This document shows, in pieces, positions 26,919 to 36,500 of a stretch of DNA of 64,000 nucleotides. The position numbers and the translations under genes are program-made. Position 1 is the first letter of the stretch. Every line of letters starts with the position of its first letter. The notes under the pieces are model-generated. The model was not told the DNA's origin and ran no database searches. It saw only the letters and a program-made list of their open reading frames with translations. The stretch is from Anaerolineae bacterium (GTDB lineage Bacteria; Chloroflexota; Anaerolineae; Promineifilales; Promineifilaceae), in NCBI GenBank assembly GCA_023384415.1, contig JAHDWJ010000027.1, positions 19,680-83,679 on the forward strand. Direction: 5' to 3'.

Positions 26919-26984
26919 TGTATTAGTGTATTAGTGTGTTGGTTTTACTAATACACTAATATACCAATAAACCATCAACCCCCT

Positions 26985-28472
26985 ATGAAACCACACATCC
27001 TTTTTTACAATCCCCAATCATCCACCAGCCGTAAGCCAGTGCTTCCCCTTTCTTTGCTGGCTGTTGGGGCAGTCCTGGAAGGTAAATACGAATACAGTAT
27101 TGCCGATGGTAATCTGGAAGATAACCCTCTGGAACATCTGGACAACCGTATTCAGCAGATGGGATCCAATCCCGTGTTGGCCGTCACCGTCATGCCGGGG
27201 CCGCAGTTACAGCAAGCTGTCCCCTTGTGCCAGGAACTCAAACGCCGCTACCCTCACCTGATCATCGTTTGGGGTGGTTATTTCCCCACTCAACATTGGG
27301 ATGTGGCCCTGCGCTCTGATTTTGTAGATTTTGTAGTACGGGGACATGGGGAAATGGTGTTTCTAGCCCTGCTTGGCGAATTGGAGTTAGGGGGCCAGAA
27401 TTTTGCCAGCATCCCTGGGCTGGCTTACAAGGATGAGGCGGGCTTACCGGTGAGCAATATGCTGGCCCCAATTCCGCGGCCGCATCAACTCCCCCCCTTC
27501 AACCTTGACCGCGTACCCGTAGCCCGTTACCTACGCCACACCTTCCTGGGAACTCGCACTCTGGGCTACCATTCCAGTTACGGCTGCCCCTTTTTCTGTA
27601 ACTTCTGTGCTGTCGTTAACATGGTCAACGGTAAATGGTATCCCCAAACTGCCGGGCAAGTAGCCGATGTTATACACCAATACGTCGCCCGCTGGAACGT
27701 TAATGCCGTTGAGTTTTACGACAACAATTTCTTTGTTCATCAGGAGCGGGTAGCTGAATTTTCGGAGCGGATCATGGATTTACGCCTGGCCTGGTGGGGG
27801 GAAGGGCGTATTGACACCATGCTCAAATTCAACGATCAGACCTGGCAGCTCATGCGTGATGCCGGTCTCAAAATGGTTTTCCTGGGGGCAGAATCTGGCT
27901 CGGCCGAAACACTCAAACGGATGGACAAAGGGGGAACACTCACCCCAGAGAAAACCCTGGAAATGGCTCGCATTATGAAACAGTGGGGTATCGTGCCAGA
28001 GATGTCTTTCGTCATGGGCAACCCACCGGACGCAGATAGGGATTTGGTAGAAACGATGGAGTTTATTCGCAAAGTCAAACAGGTGAATCCGGCCACGGAA
28101 ATCATCATGTACCTATACACCCCCGTTCCCCTGGCCGGTGATTTATACGATGAAGCTCAGGCCGAAGGGTTCGCTTTCCCTCAAACCTTAGAGGAATGGA
28201 TCGCCCCTGCCTGGCTCAACTTTTCGCAACGGCGCAGCAGCCAGATGCCCTGGATTAAGCCAACTTTGCAGCAGCGTATTTATGATTTTGAGCGTGTGAT
28301 TAACGCCTATTACCCCACTTCAACCGATATTAAATTAACCAGCCTGCGCCGCCGTCTGCTCAGAGCGGTCTCATCCTGGCGTTATCACACTCGTTTTTAC
28401 CATTTCCCTCTGGAACTGCGGGTTGTACACAAGCTCATTGCTTACCAACGGCCAGAAACGTCAGGGTTTTAA
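26985..28472 (+). CDS. B12-binding-domain radical SAM protein 3
   Basis: 495 residues, third member of the cluster: N-terminal cobalamin-type domain (PLSLLAVGAVLEGKYEYSIADG, VWGGYFPTQHWDVAL, VVRGHGEMVF), [4Fe-4S] cysteines 201, 205 and 208 (CPFFCNFC), GAESGSAETLKRMDKGG and a C-terminal region with RRSSQMPWI. It differs from the other two more than they differ from each other. It is separated from the methyltransferase by 66 bases that hold a TATTAGTG-type inverted repeat. BchE/HpnJ-like; could act on a lipid or tetrapyrrole, but no such biosynthesis genes are beside it. Confidence 0.92.
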   Translation: MKPHILFYNPQSSTSRKPVLPLSLLAVGAVLEGKYEYSIADGNLEDNPLEHLDNRIQQMGSNPVLAVTVMPGPQLQQAVPLCQELKRRYPHLIIVWGGYFPTQHWDVALRSDFVDFVVRGHGEMVFLALLGELELGGQNFASIPGLAYKDEAGLPVSNMLAPIPRPHQLPPFNLDRVPVARYLRHTFLGTRTLGYHSSYGCPFFCNFCAVVNMVNGKWYPQTAGQVADVIHQYVARWNVNAVEFYDNNFFVHQERVAEFSERIMDLRLAWWGEGRIDTMLKFNDQTWQLMRDAGLKMVFLGAESGSAETLKRMDKGGTLTPEKTLEMARIMKQWGIVPEMSFVMGNPPDADRDLVETMEFIRKVKQVNPATEIIMYLYTPVPLAGDLYDEAQAEGFAFPQTLEEWIAPAWLNFSQRRSSQMPWIKPTLQQRIYDFERVINAYYPTSTDIKLTSLRRRLLRAVSSWRYHTRFYHFPLELRVVHKLIAYQRPETSGF

Positions 28473-28514
28473 CCCCACCCAAAATTCCTATTGACAGCTA
28501 TAAATCTCCCCATC

Positions 28515-28544
28515 TTGACAAAGAGTGACTGTCCTGCATACAAT
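28515..28544 (+). promoter_or_regulatory. Sigma-70-type promoter of spoVS
   Basis: TTGACA (28515-28520) and TACAAT (28539-28544) are spaced by 18 bases; a second TTGACA lies at 28491. Confidence 0.72.
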
Positions 28545-28607
28545 TCAACGTGTAAGAAACTTTTACAATAACTGTGGCCTGCCACAACAGAAGCCAGGAG
28601 GCGAATC

Positions 28608-28877
28608 ATGGATGTTATCAAAGTATCGGCTCGTTCTCGCACCGCATCCGTCGCAGGCGCAATCGCCGGCGTGGTACGTGAAAACAAAAAGGCGGAAGTG
28701 CAGGCTATTGGGGCCGGGGCTGTTAATCAGGCCGTCAAAGCCATTGCTATTGCCAGAGGGTATTTGTTAGAAGAGGGGGTAGATGTAATTTGTGTGCCCC
28801 ATTTTGTGGAAGTGGATATTGACGATCAGGAGAGGACAGCCCTGAGAATTACGGTTGAACCACGTAAAACCCAGTAA
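28608..28877 (+). CDS. spoVS: SpoVS family protein
   Basis: 89 residues covering the entire Alba-like SpoVS family (VIKVSARSRTASVAGAIAG, AIGAGAVNQAVKAIAIARGYL). In Bacillus it affects septation and spore coat formation; in many non-sporulating Chloroflexota and Thermus relatives it is kept and probably binds nucleic acid. ATG 28608 follows AGGAGG by seven bases. It has its own promoter and terminator, so it is monocistronic, and it carries no octamer, unlike most genes here. Confidence 0.96.
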   Translation: MDVIKVSARSRTASVAGAIAGVVRENKKAEVQAIGAGAVNQAVKAIAIARGYLLEEGVDVICVPHFVEVDIDDQERTALRITVEPRKTQ

Positions 28878-28911
28878 TCATCCGTTAGTGGTTATTAAGT
28901 CGCTAGATAGT

Positions 28912-28950
28912 AAAGAGCCGTTGGCACCCTCTGCCAACGGCTCTTTTTTC
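28912..28950 (+). terminator. Intrinsic terminator of spoVS
   Basis: AAGAGCCGTTGGCA (28913-28926) pairs with TGCCAACGGCTCTT (28932-28945), loop of five, followed by T residues to 28949. Confidence 0.94.
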
Positions 28951-28965
28951 TGCATGGTATTTTGC

Positions 28966-30264
28966 TTACTGCCAATTCTCAATCAACTCTTTTAATGTGG
29001 AGACGAAATGGTCGGCTGAAGCTCCATCCAGAATGCGATGATCGAAGGTAAAGCTGACATAAGCCATAGGCCGGATGGCGATGGCGTCGTTAATGACTTT
29101 GACTCGCTTTTCAATTTTGCCTACACCTAAAATGCCACATTGGGGTTGGTTGATGATGGGGGTAGCAAAGAGGCTGCCGGAAACGCCATGATTGGTGATG
29201 GTGAAGGTTCCCCCTTGCACATCGGCAGGTTTGAGCTGTTTGTTGCGGGCACGGTTGGTTAAATCGTTGATGACACGGGCCAACCCCAGCAGATTGTAAT
29301 TGTCGGCATCTTTGATCACGGGCACGATGAGACCATCTTCAATCGCGGCCGCAATGCCCACATTTATATTGCGCCGCAAAATCACCCCTTCATTACTCCA
29401 ACTGCTGTTAACCATCGGGTGGGCCTTGAGGGCCTGAGCCGTCGCGGCTACCAGATAGGCGGTGAAAGTGAGGTTAGCCCCATCCTGGGCGAAAGCCGCT
29501 TTGTGGGCCTGGCGATGTTTGGCGGCGGCCGTAAAATCAAACTCAAAGACAGTGGTGACATGAGGGCTGGTATGTTTGCTCATCACCATGTGGTCGGCAA
29601 TAGCCCGGCGCATATTGGTCAGCGGGCTGAGGGTGTCGGCCAGGCCGGGAGTGGCGATAGGGGCAGGTACCGTTGGTGATGGGGTGGGGCGGGGTGCGGA
29701 TGCTGGTGTGGTTGTGGGTATGGCAATAGGTTCAGCCGCGATCTCTACACTTTCCGGGGCTGTTTCTTTGACCGGGGCGGGGGACTCCAGATAGGCCATC
29801 ACATCCTTTTTAGTAATGCGCCCATCGCGGCCGCTGCCACTAATCTGGCGCAAATCCAATTGATGCTCAGCCGCCATCCGTTTGACTACTGGGCTGGCCC
29901 AATTATTGAGAGAACGCTCGGCGGCACCGGCATGACCATTGATTCCTTTGCTGCTGGTAGGCATTGACTCTATTTTCATGGGGGTGAGTTCCGGCGCGGC
30001 CGCAGGTGTGCCGCTTACCTGCTCTCCGGCCTCGCCCAGATAGGCCAATACTGTACCCACCGGAACCGTTTCCCCTTCACGCACTAAAATCTGCAGCAGC
30101 ACGCCGGCCACCTCAGCCGTTGCTTCTGTAGTCACCTTGTCCGTTTCAATTTCGAGAATCGGTTCAAACCGGTTGACCTTATCCCCTTCCTTTTTCAACC
30201 ACCGGGCAATCTGCCCTTCAATAACCCCTTCTCCCAAAACGGGCATAATGATTTCTGTTGCCAT
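28966..30264 (-). CDS. Dihydrolipoamide acyltransferase (E2) of a 2-oxoacid dehydrogenase complex
   Basis: 432 residues. One lipoyl domain with lipoyl-Lys43 (EIETDKVTTEA), an E1/E3-binding domain (about 125-160, SPVVKRMAAEHQLDL...GRITKKDV), a Pro/Ala linker, and the catalytic domain with FTFDHRILDGA near residue 405. It transfers acyl groups to CoA. Together with the fused E1 upstream (30303-32729) it forms an operon transcribed right to left, spaced by 38 bases. The fused E1 type suggests a branched-chain 2-oxoacid complex, though pyruvate cannot be excluded. E3 is not in the window. Octamers lie in the linker and surface positions. Confidence 0.95.
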   Translation of the reverse strand: MATEIIMPVLGEGVIEGQIARWLKKEGDKVNRFEPILEIETDKVTTEATAEVAGVLLQILVREGETVPVGTVLAYLGEAGEQVSGTPAAAPELTPMKIESMPTSSKGINGHAGAAERSLNNWASPVVKRMAAEHQLDLRQISGSGRDGRITKKDVMAYLESPAPVKETAPESVEIAAEPIAIPTTTPASAPRPTPSPTVPAPIATPGLADTLSPLTNMRRAIADHMVMSKHTSPHVTTVFEFDFTAAAKHRQAHKAAFAQDGANLTFTAYLVAATAQALKAHPMVNSSWSNEGVILRRNINVGIAAAIEDGLIVPVIKDADNYNLLGLARVINDLTNRARNKQLKPADVQGGTFTITNHGVSGSLFATPIINQPQCGILGVGKIEKRVKVINDAIAIRPMAYVSFTFDHRILDGASADHFVSTLKELIENWQ

Positions 30265-30302
30265 AATTACTCCTGGGTCAGTTTCTGGTTTAGAACTCGA
30301 AA

Positions 30303-32729
30303 CTAATAAATATCGGGATACCGGGCCGGGTTAGATTCGTTCATGATCTCATAGACAACCCGGAAAATATCTTCGGTGTTGGGTTTAGAGAAATAATTGC
30401 CATCTAAGCCGTAGGCCGGGCGATGTTCCTGGGCAGTCAGGGTGCGTGGTTCGGCATCCAACCAGCGGAACCCACCTTGCTTCTCTAAAACCTCTTGCAT
30501 CATGTAAGCAGAAGCTCCGCCAGGGACATCTTCATCCAGAAAGAGGATACGGTTAGTTTTCTGGAGAGATTGGACAATGGTGTGGTGGAGATCAAAGGGA
30601 AGCAGAGATTGTACGTCTATCAATTCGATGGAAATACCAATTTCAGCTAACTGCGCGGCCGCGTCCAGGGCTACCTGGCAGCTTGCTCCATACGTCACCA
30701 CCGTCACATCTTCACCAGGGCGGAGAATCTCCGGTACCCCCAGAGGGACGGTAATCTCACCAATATTTTCTGGCAGCCTTTCCTTGAGGCGGTATCCATT
30801 TAACACTTCAACCACCAACCCCGGCTCATCGCCCAGGAGCAAGGTGTTATAGAAACCAATTGCCTGCACCATATTACGCGGTACCAATATATGTATCCCA
30901 CGCAGGGCATGAACAACCATTCCCATTGGCGAACCGGCGTGCCAGATACCCACCAGCCGGTGTCCCCGGGTGCGGATAATAGCCGGTGCTTTTTGCCCGC
31001 CAGCAGTACGATACGCCAGGGTAGCCAGATCATCGGAGAGGATTTGCAGAGCATAAAGAAGATAATCGAGATATTGAATCTCCGCGATAGGGCGAAGACC
31101 GCGCATTGCCAGACCAATGGCCTGCCCGGCAATAGTCGCTTCGCGAATACCTGTATCGGACACCCGGTTCAGCCCATATTTGGCTTGCAAACCAGCAAAC
31201 CCCTGGTTTACATCCCCCAGGTATCCCATATCTTCACCAAACGCGATCACTCGAGGATCACGGGCCAGGATAGCGTCAAAACCGGCATTCAGGATGCTGA
31301 ATCCAGGCACGGAAGGGGAATCGTCAGCATAAATGGGGGGGGTGGCTTTGATATTTAGCGGCGATTGAGCTGAACCGGTATAGAGATGATCGCTAAAGCG
31401 GTGACGGTTAATTTGTAACTGCTCCTGGTACCAGGCCGCCAACTGCTCTCTCTGGGGGGAACGCTCTTGGCGGGTGAGCCATAACGCTTTGTGCGCGGCC
31501 GCCATGTTATCTTTGCGGGCTGGGGCATAGGGCGTCTCTTTTAGCTGCTTGACCAATTTTTGTAGCTCTTGCGCCTGAGCCGAGCCATTGCTGAGGGTCT
31601 GAATTAGATTACGGGCTTGCTGGGCTTCGCGGCGGATTGGTTCGGTTGCTGCTTGCCATGCCCGCTGTTGCTGCTCATAAACCCATTCTCGCTCTTCTTC
31701 TTCATATTGGGTCAGATCTGTTTCACTGGTGATCCCTTGATCGATCATCCATTCAGCCATTTTTTTGAGGCAATCCATTTCCACTTCCCAAGCCAACCGC
31801 TCCTGGCTTTTGTACCGTTCGTGACTGCCACTGGTGGAATGCCCCTGGGGTTGGGTCACTTCGGTGATGTGGATGAGGGCAGGAATGTGGTGCTGGCGCG
31901 CGGCCGCGGCCGCGTCCTGATATACTTGCGTTAAAGCAGGATAATCCCACCCACGAACGGTATAAATATCAAACCCGTTCGTCACTCCCGGCTCTCGCTG
32001 GAACCCCTGTAAAATTTCACCAATATTGCTCTTTGTCACCTGATATTCATTGGGCACCGAGATACCATAGCCATCATCATAAATGGTAATAATGGCTGGT
32101 ACTTCCAGAACCCCAATGGCGTTGACCGATTCCCAGAAAACCCCCTCAGCACAACTGGCATTGCCAATAGTGCCGAAGGCAATCTCGTTTCCGTTGTGAG
32201 AGAAATGGTGCATCTGCTTCAGTTCAGCCAATTCACGGTACAACTTAGAAGCCTGGGCTAAACCCACTAGACGAGGCATTTGTGCCCCAGTAGGGGATAA
32301 ATCGGCTGAGGAGCTGGCTATTTGGCTTAAATTTTTCCAACTGCCATCGGGGTTAAGCAGGCGGGTGGCAAAATGGGCGTTCATTTGGCGGCCGGCTGAG
32401 GCAGGATCGGCTGTAGCATCGGTGTTGGCGTATAGTTGGGCAAAAAATTGCTCAACGGTCATCATCTCCAGGGCAAAGGCCAGCGTTTGATCTCGATAGT
32501 AACCAGAGCGGAAATCGCCATTCTGGAATACCTTGGCCATGGCTAATTGAGCTACCTCTTTACCATCGCCAAAAATACCGAAATTAGCTTTGCCGCTCAA
32601 TACCTCCCGCCGCCCTAGCAAACTGACCTGGCGGCTGCGATAAGCCAGACGATAATCAGCCAGGATTGCGGCCACGTCCAATTGAAGAGAAAACTCTTCG
32701 GCAACTTCTGATTCACTTCTCATTATCAT
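30303..32729 (-). CDS. 2-oxoacid dehydrogenase E1, alpha and beta subunits fused
   Basis: 808 residues. The N-terminal half is the alpha subunit with the ThDP-binding stretch GNASCAEGVFWESVNAIG and the phosphorylation-loop-like region STSGSHERYKS; the C-terminal half (from about residue 480) is the beta subunit with FGEDMGYLGDVNQGFAGL, GIREATIAGQAIGLAMRG and DEDVPGGASAYMMQE. It decarboxylates a 2-oxoacid and acylates E2 lipoate. Fused forms are known in Bacteroidota and some Chloroflexota. A helical linker (EEEEREWVYEQQQRAWQ) joins the halves. ATG 32729 has GAGG seven bases upstream. Substrate is probably branched-chain 2-oxoacids, by similarity of gene form only. Confidence 0.93.
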   Translation of the reverse strand: MIMRSESEVAEEFSLQLDVAAILADYRLAYRSRQVSLLGRREVLSGKANFGIFGDGKEVAQLAMAKVFQNGDFRSGYYRDQTLAFALEMMTVEQFFAQLYANTDATADPASAGRQMNAHFATRLLNPDGSWKNLSQIASSSADLSPTGAQMPRLVGLAQASKLYRELAELKQMHHFSHNGNEIAFGTIGNASCAEGVFWESVNAIGVLEVPAIITIYDDGYGISVPNEYQVTKSNIGEILQGFQREPGVTNGFDIYTVRGWDYPALTQVYQDAAAAARQHHIPALIHITEVTQPQGHSTSGSHERYKSQERLAWEVEMDCLKKMAEWMIDQGITSETDLTQYEEEEREWVYEQQQRAWQAATEPIRREAQQARNLIQTLSNGSAQAQELQKLVKQLKETPYAPARKDNMAAAHKALWLTRQERSPQREQLAAWYQEQLQINRHRFSDHLYTGSAQSPLNIKATPPIYADDSPSVPGFSILNAGFDAILARDPRVIAFGEDMGYLGDVNQGFAGLQAKYGLNRVSDTGIREATIAGQAIGLAMRGLRPIAEIQYLDYLLYALQILSDDLATLAYRTAGGQKAPAIIRTRGHRLVGIWHAGSPMGMVVHALRGIHILVPRNMVQAIGFYNTLLLGDEPGLVVEVLNGYRLKERLPENIGEITVPLGVPEILRPGEDVTVVTYGASCQVALDAAAQLAEIGISIELIDVQSLLPFDLHHTIVQSLQKTNRILFLDEDVPGGASAYMMQEVLEKQGGFRWLDAEPRTLTAQEHRPAYGLDGNYFSKPNTEDIFRVVYEIMNESNPARYPDIY

Positions 32730-32893
32730 GCGTTAACCTCAATGGAAAATAGGATGGGTGATACTTTTACCAAATTAGGGTGTGGATTTGCTCAGGGTAA
32801 GCCTATTTTAGCCCGTTCTTAGGCGATGGTCATCTATCTATGGTGGGTTATTAGGCCTACCACGAGGCCAGCTATTCGTTTAGCCATAAGTAC

Positions 32894-32934
32894 AAAAAGA
32901 CCTCTGGTATTAGATTAAATACCAGAGGTCTTTC
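32894..32934 (-). terminator. Intrinsic terminator of the Flp pilin gene
   Basis: AAAGACCTCTGGTAT (32896-32910) pairs with ATACCAGAGGTCTTT (32919-32933). On the minus strand the stem is followed by a T-run (complement of 32894-32898). Confidence 0.9.
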
Positions 32935-32959
32935 TTTGCCCGTTAAGGCTGGCAATGGG

Positions 32960-33133
32960 TTACTGATAATAAGGACATTGGGCTGTTGGCGGGACACAGG
33001 TTGTGATGGTGCTAAAAATTTCCCCAATTTGGGGTCCCAATAGTACCAAAATTGCGACAACAGCTACCGCCACCAAGACCAAAGTCAAACCATATTCCAG
33101 TAATCCCTGCCCCGTTTCAGATGAATGGATCAT
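32960..33133 (-). CDS. Flp/Fap-type pilin, 57 residues
   Basis: A small gene in an apparently empty region. AGGAGG stands a few bases before ATG 33133. The product starts MIHSSETGQGLLEYGLTL and continues into a hydrophobic helix (about 14-33), then GPQIGEIF and a tail with two Cys (TCVPPTAQC). GQGLLEYGLT matches the Flp pilin cleavage and Glu/Tyr motif; prepilin peptidase would cut after the Gly at residue 8 or 10. Flp pili are assembled by Tad machinery, none of which is nearby, so this is an orphan pilin. Its own terminator follows. Confidence 0.9.
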   Translation of the reverse strand: MIHSSETGQGLLEYGLTLVLVAVAVVAILVLLGPQIGEIFSTITTCVPPTAQCPYYQ

Positions 33134-33246
33134 AATGACCTCCTCAGAAATAATAAATGGGGGCAGTAGATGAATAAGGCAGACGTTAGCAAAAGATGAG
33201 AAATCTGTCTATGGGATATTAGTGCGGTTAGTTGTTTGTGAAATTC

Positions 33247-33274
33247 TTGACATATAGAAGATCACCGATATAAT
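33247..33274 (+). promoter_or_regulatory. Promoter upstream of rpoC
   Basis: TTGACA (33247-33252), 16-base spacer, TATAAT (33269-33274). The match is nearly perfect. The start of transcription would be near 33281, about 240 bases before rpoC, and upstream of a terminator-like hairpin. Confidence 0.78.
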
Positions 33275-33314
33275 TCCTTACATCAAAAAACAAAGGCAAT
33301 CACCTGAACTCTCC

Positions 33315-33348
33315 AAGAGCGTTTGGCCCAAAAGCAAACGCTCTTTTT
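33315..33348 (+). terminator. Terminator-like hairpin in the rpoC leader (attenuator or small RNA end)
   Basis: AAGAGCGTTTG (33315-33325) pairs with CAAACGCTCTT (33335-33345) and five T residues follow (33344-33348). With the promoter at 33247 it defines a short transcript of about 70 nt. The remaining leader to 33522 shows CAGTCA/CACTG-rich sequence and nothing else recognised. Confidence 0.82.
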
Positions 33349-33522
33349 GCGCGTTTAGGCTATTGTCTCCCCGTAGAATTAGCAAATCAATGAGTGGATA
33401 ACAAGCCGTTTAATGATGACAGCAGCCAGTCACCCAATACCCCATTTGATTCCTGACTGCCAATGATTGCTCACTGTTATTCACTAGCCACTATGAACTG
33501 ACAAGAAGAGGGAGGTTAATAG

Positions 33523-36500
33523 GTGGAAGCAACAGATTTCCGTACATTACGCATTAGCCTGGCTTCACCGGACCAGATTCGTTCCTGGTCTTATGGCGAA
33601 GTCACCAAACCAGAAACCATTAACTATCGTCGCTTGCGGCCGGAAAAAGATGGTCTCTTTTGTGAAGCAATTTTTGGTCCAACCCGTGACTGGCAATGTT
33701 ACTGCGGCAAATATAAAAATGTTCGCTATAAAGGGATTGTCTGTGATAAATGTGGGGTGGAAATTACCCGCTCTTCAGTACGCCGCGAGCGTCTAGGTCA
33801 TATTGAGTTGGCGGCTCCTGTGGCCCATGTCTGGTATACCCGACGTGTTCCCAGCTATTTGGGCCTGCTGCTTAATATTTCGCGCCGTAATTTAGACCGT
33901 GTTCTTTATTTTGCCCAATATGTTGTGACTCATGTGGATGAAGATGCTCGCCAGCGTGCTCTTAAGCGAATGGATGATGAGTTAGCAGAATCCGAAGCAC
34001 GGTTGTTAGAAGAGACAGAAGGTACTGTTTCTACGGCTACCAGCGATGTTCGTGATCATCTGGCCGCATTAGAGTTAGAACTAGAAACGCTCAATACCAC
34101 TTTTGATGAACGTCTTGCTGCTTTGACAGATGAAATTATGCAGGAGGCCAAGGCGGTTGAGCAGCGTTTAGACAACTGGAAGGGGAGCAAGGCCAAAGAG
34201 ACTATTTTTCTGGGTGAACGGGTCATTATTGAAGAAGGGGAAAAGGTTGGCCGTGAGCACCTGGTGATGGTGCAAGATTTTACCAAAGACGATTTGACCC
34301 AGGGACAAAAAGACAATGAAGAAGATCGCCAGACCCGTTTTGCTGAATTGCAGCGGGAGATTAGCGAATTAAAGGGTGAAACGAGCCATATTTCGGCTGA
34401 ACTGCAAGATAGTATGGGGGTCAAAATAGCCCGTTTGCGTCAGCAGCATCAAGCCAATAAAGAGCAGGTGGAAAATCTGGCTGAGGGCATGTTCCTGAAT
34501 GAAAATGATTACCGGGAAATGAAGAGCAAGTTTGGTAATGTTTTTCGGGCCAGTATGGGTGCTGAAGCATTTTATGAAATTCTGAAAAACATGGATCTGG
34601 CCAAACTGTCTAAAGAGTTGTGGCGGGAAGTTCGGACGACACGCTCAAAACAGGCGGCCAAGCGAGCCACCAAGCGGCTGCAAGTGGTAGAAGCATTGCG
34701 CCAGAGTGATAACCGGCCTGAGTGGATGATTCTTACTGTTTTGCCCGTGATCCCCCCAGAACTGCGGCCAATGGTGCAGTTGGATGGCGGCCGCTTTGCC
34801 ACCTCTGACTTGAATGATTTGTACCGCCGGGTTATTAACCGGAATAATCGGCTTAAACGACTGCTGGAGTTGGGTGCGCCGGATGTGATTGTGCGTAATG
34901 AAAAGCGTATGTTGCAAGAGGCGGTAGACAGCCTGATAGATAACAGTCATCGGGGTAAAGCGTTGAGTCGTCGCGGCCGCAGAGAACTTAAATCCCTCTC
35001 CGATATGCTTAAAGGGAAAAAGGGCCGTTTTCGCCGCAACCTCCTCGGTAAGCGGGTAGATTACTCTGGCCGTTCCGTTATTGTGGTTGGGCCGCAGCTT
35101 AAAATGGGTGAATGTGGTTTGCCCAAAACAATGGCTCTGGAATTGTTTCGCCCCTTTGTCATCAGCAAATTGATCAAATATGGTCATGCCAGCAACGTTA
35201 AAGGGGCACGCCGAGTTATTGAGCGGCAGCCCCCAGAAGTGTGGGAAGTTTTAGAAGAAGTGATTGAAGGCCGACCGATTTTGCTGAACCGTGCGCCGAC
35301 CTTGCATCGGCTGGGTATTCAAGCGTTTATGCCTAAATTGGTTGAAGGCAAAGCTATTCAACTTCACCCCCTGGTCTGTGCTGCTTTCAATGCCGACTTT
35401 GACGGCGACATGATGGCTGTGCATGTGCCCCTTTCTGACAAGGCTGTAGAAGAGGCGATTTCCTTAATGCTTTCAACCCATAACCTGCTGCGCCCCTCTG
35501 ATGGCCAGCCGATTGTAGGCCCGTCGAAAGACATGGTGTTGGGTGTTTATTACCTCACAGCCATGTTTAGCGGCCGCAAAGGGGAAGGCAAACTGTTCGG
35601 CAGCCTCGATGAGGTGGAATACGCCTATCACATGGGCATCGTTGACATTCATGCCAAAATCAAAGTAATGGCCGACACCTACTACAATGATGATGGCACT
35701 CGTTACCCTGACAACCAATCCCGCCGTCGGCTCATTGAAACATCCCCAGGGCGCGTTATCTTTAACAAAGAACTCCCCCCAGAAATGCACTTCATCAATA
35801 CCATTCTGGATAAAGGAGAAGTAAACCGCGTCGTTGATCGTGTCTATCGCCGTTTGGGGATAGCAGCCACGGCTGAAGTCGTAGACCGCATTAAAACCAT
35901 TGGTTTCAAATATGCTACCCGGTCTGGCGTTACCATTGCCGTAGCTGATCTCATTATCCCTGAAGAGCGTCAACCAATCTTAACCGATGCTCGTAAACGC
36001 GTAGATGAAATTGACCGCCAATATCGCCGTGGTCTGCTTACAGAAGAAGAACAATACCAGCGTACCATCGAGCAATGGCTGGGGGCCAAAGATGCCGTTG
36101 AAAAAGCCGTTCGCAAAGCTATTGACCCGGCTGGCCCCATCGCCATGATGGCTATTTCTGGGGCGACAAAAGGGGGCTTTGGTCCTATTACTGACCTTGC
36201 TGGTATGCGTGGTTTGGCCGCTGACCCCCAGGGGCGCATTATCAAAGTACCCATCCAATCTAACTTCCGGCATGGCCTTACAACCATGGAATATTTCATC
36301 TCCACCCATGGGTCACGTAAAGGGTTGGCTGACACTGCTTTGCGTACCGCTGACGCTGGTTATTTAACCCGCCGTCTGGTAGACGTAGCCCAAGACCTTA
36401 TTGTTAGCAGTGAAGATTGTGGTACGGAAAAAGGGGTTTGGGTACGTCGTGTTGACAACTTTGGCCGCCAGACGATGGCTGAACGGCTCTATGGCCGCTA

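Noticed and set aside
32872-33060. 62-codon minus-strand frame
   Set aside because: It is a shadow of the Flp pilin gene in another frame.
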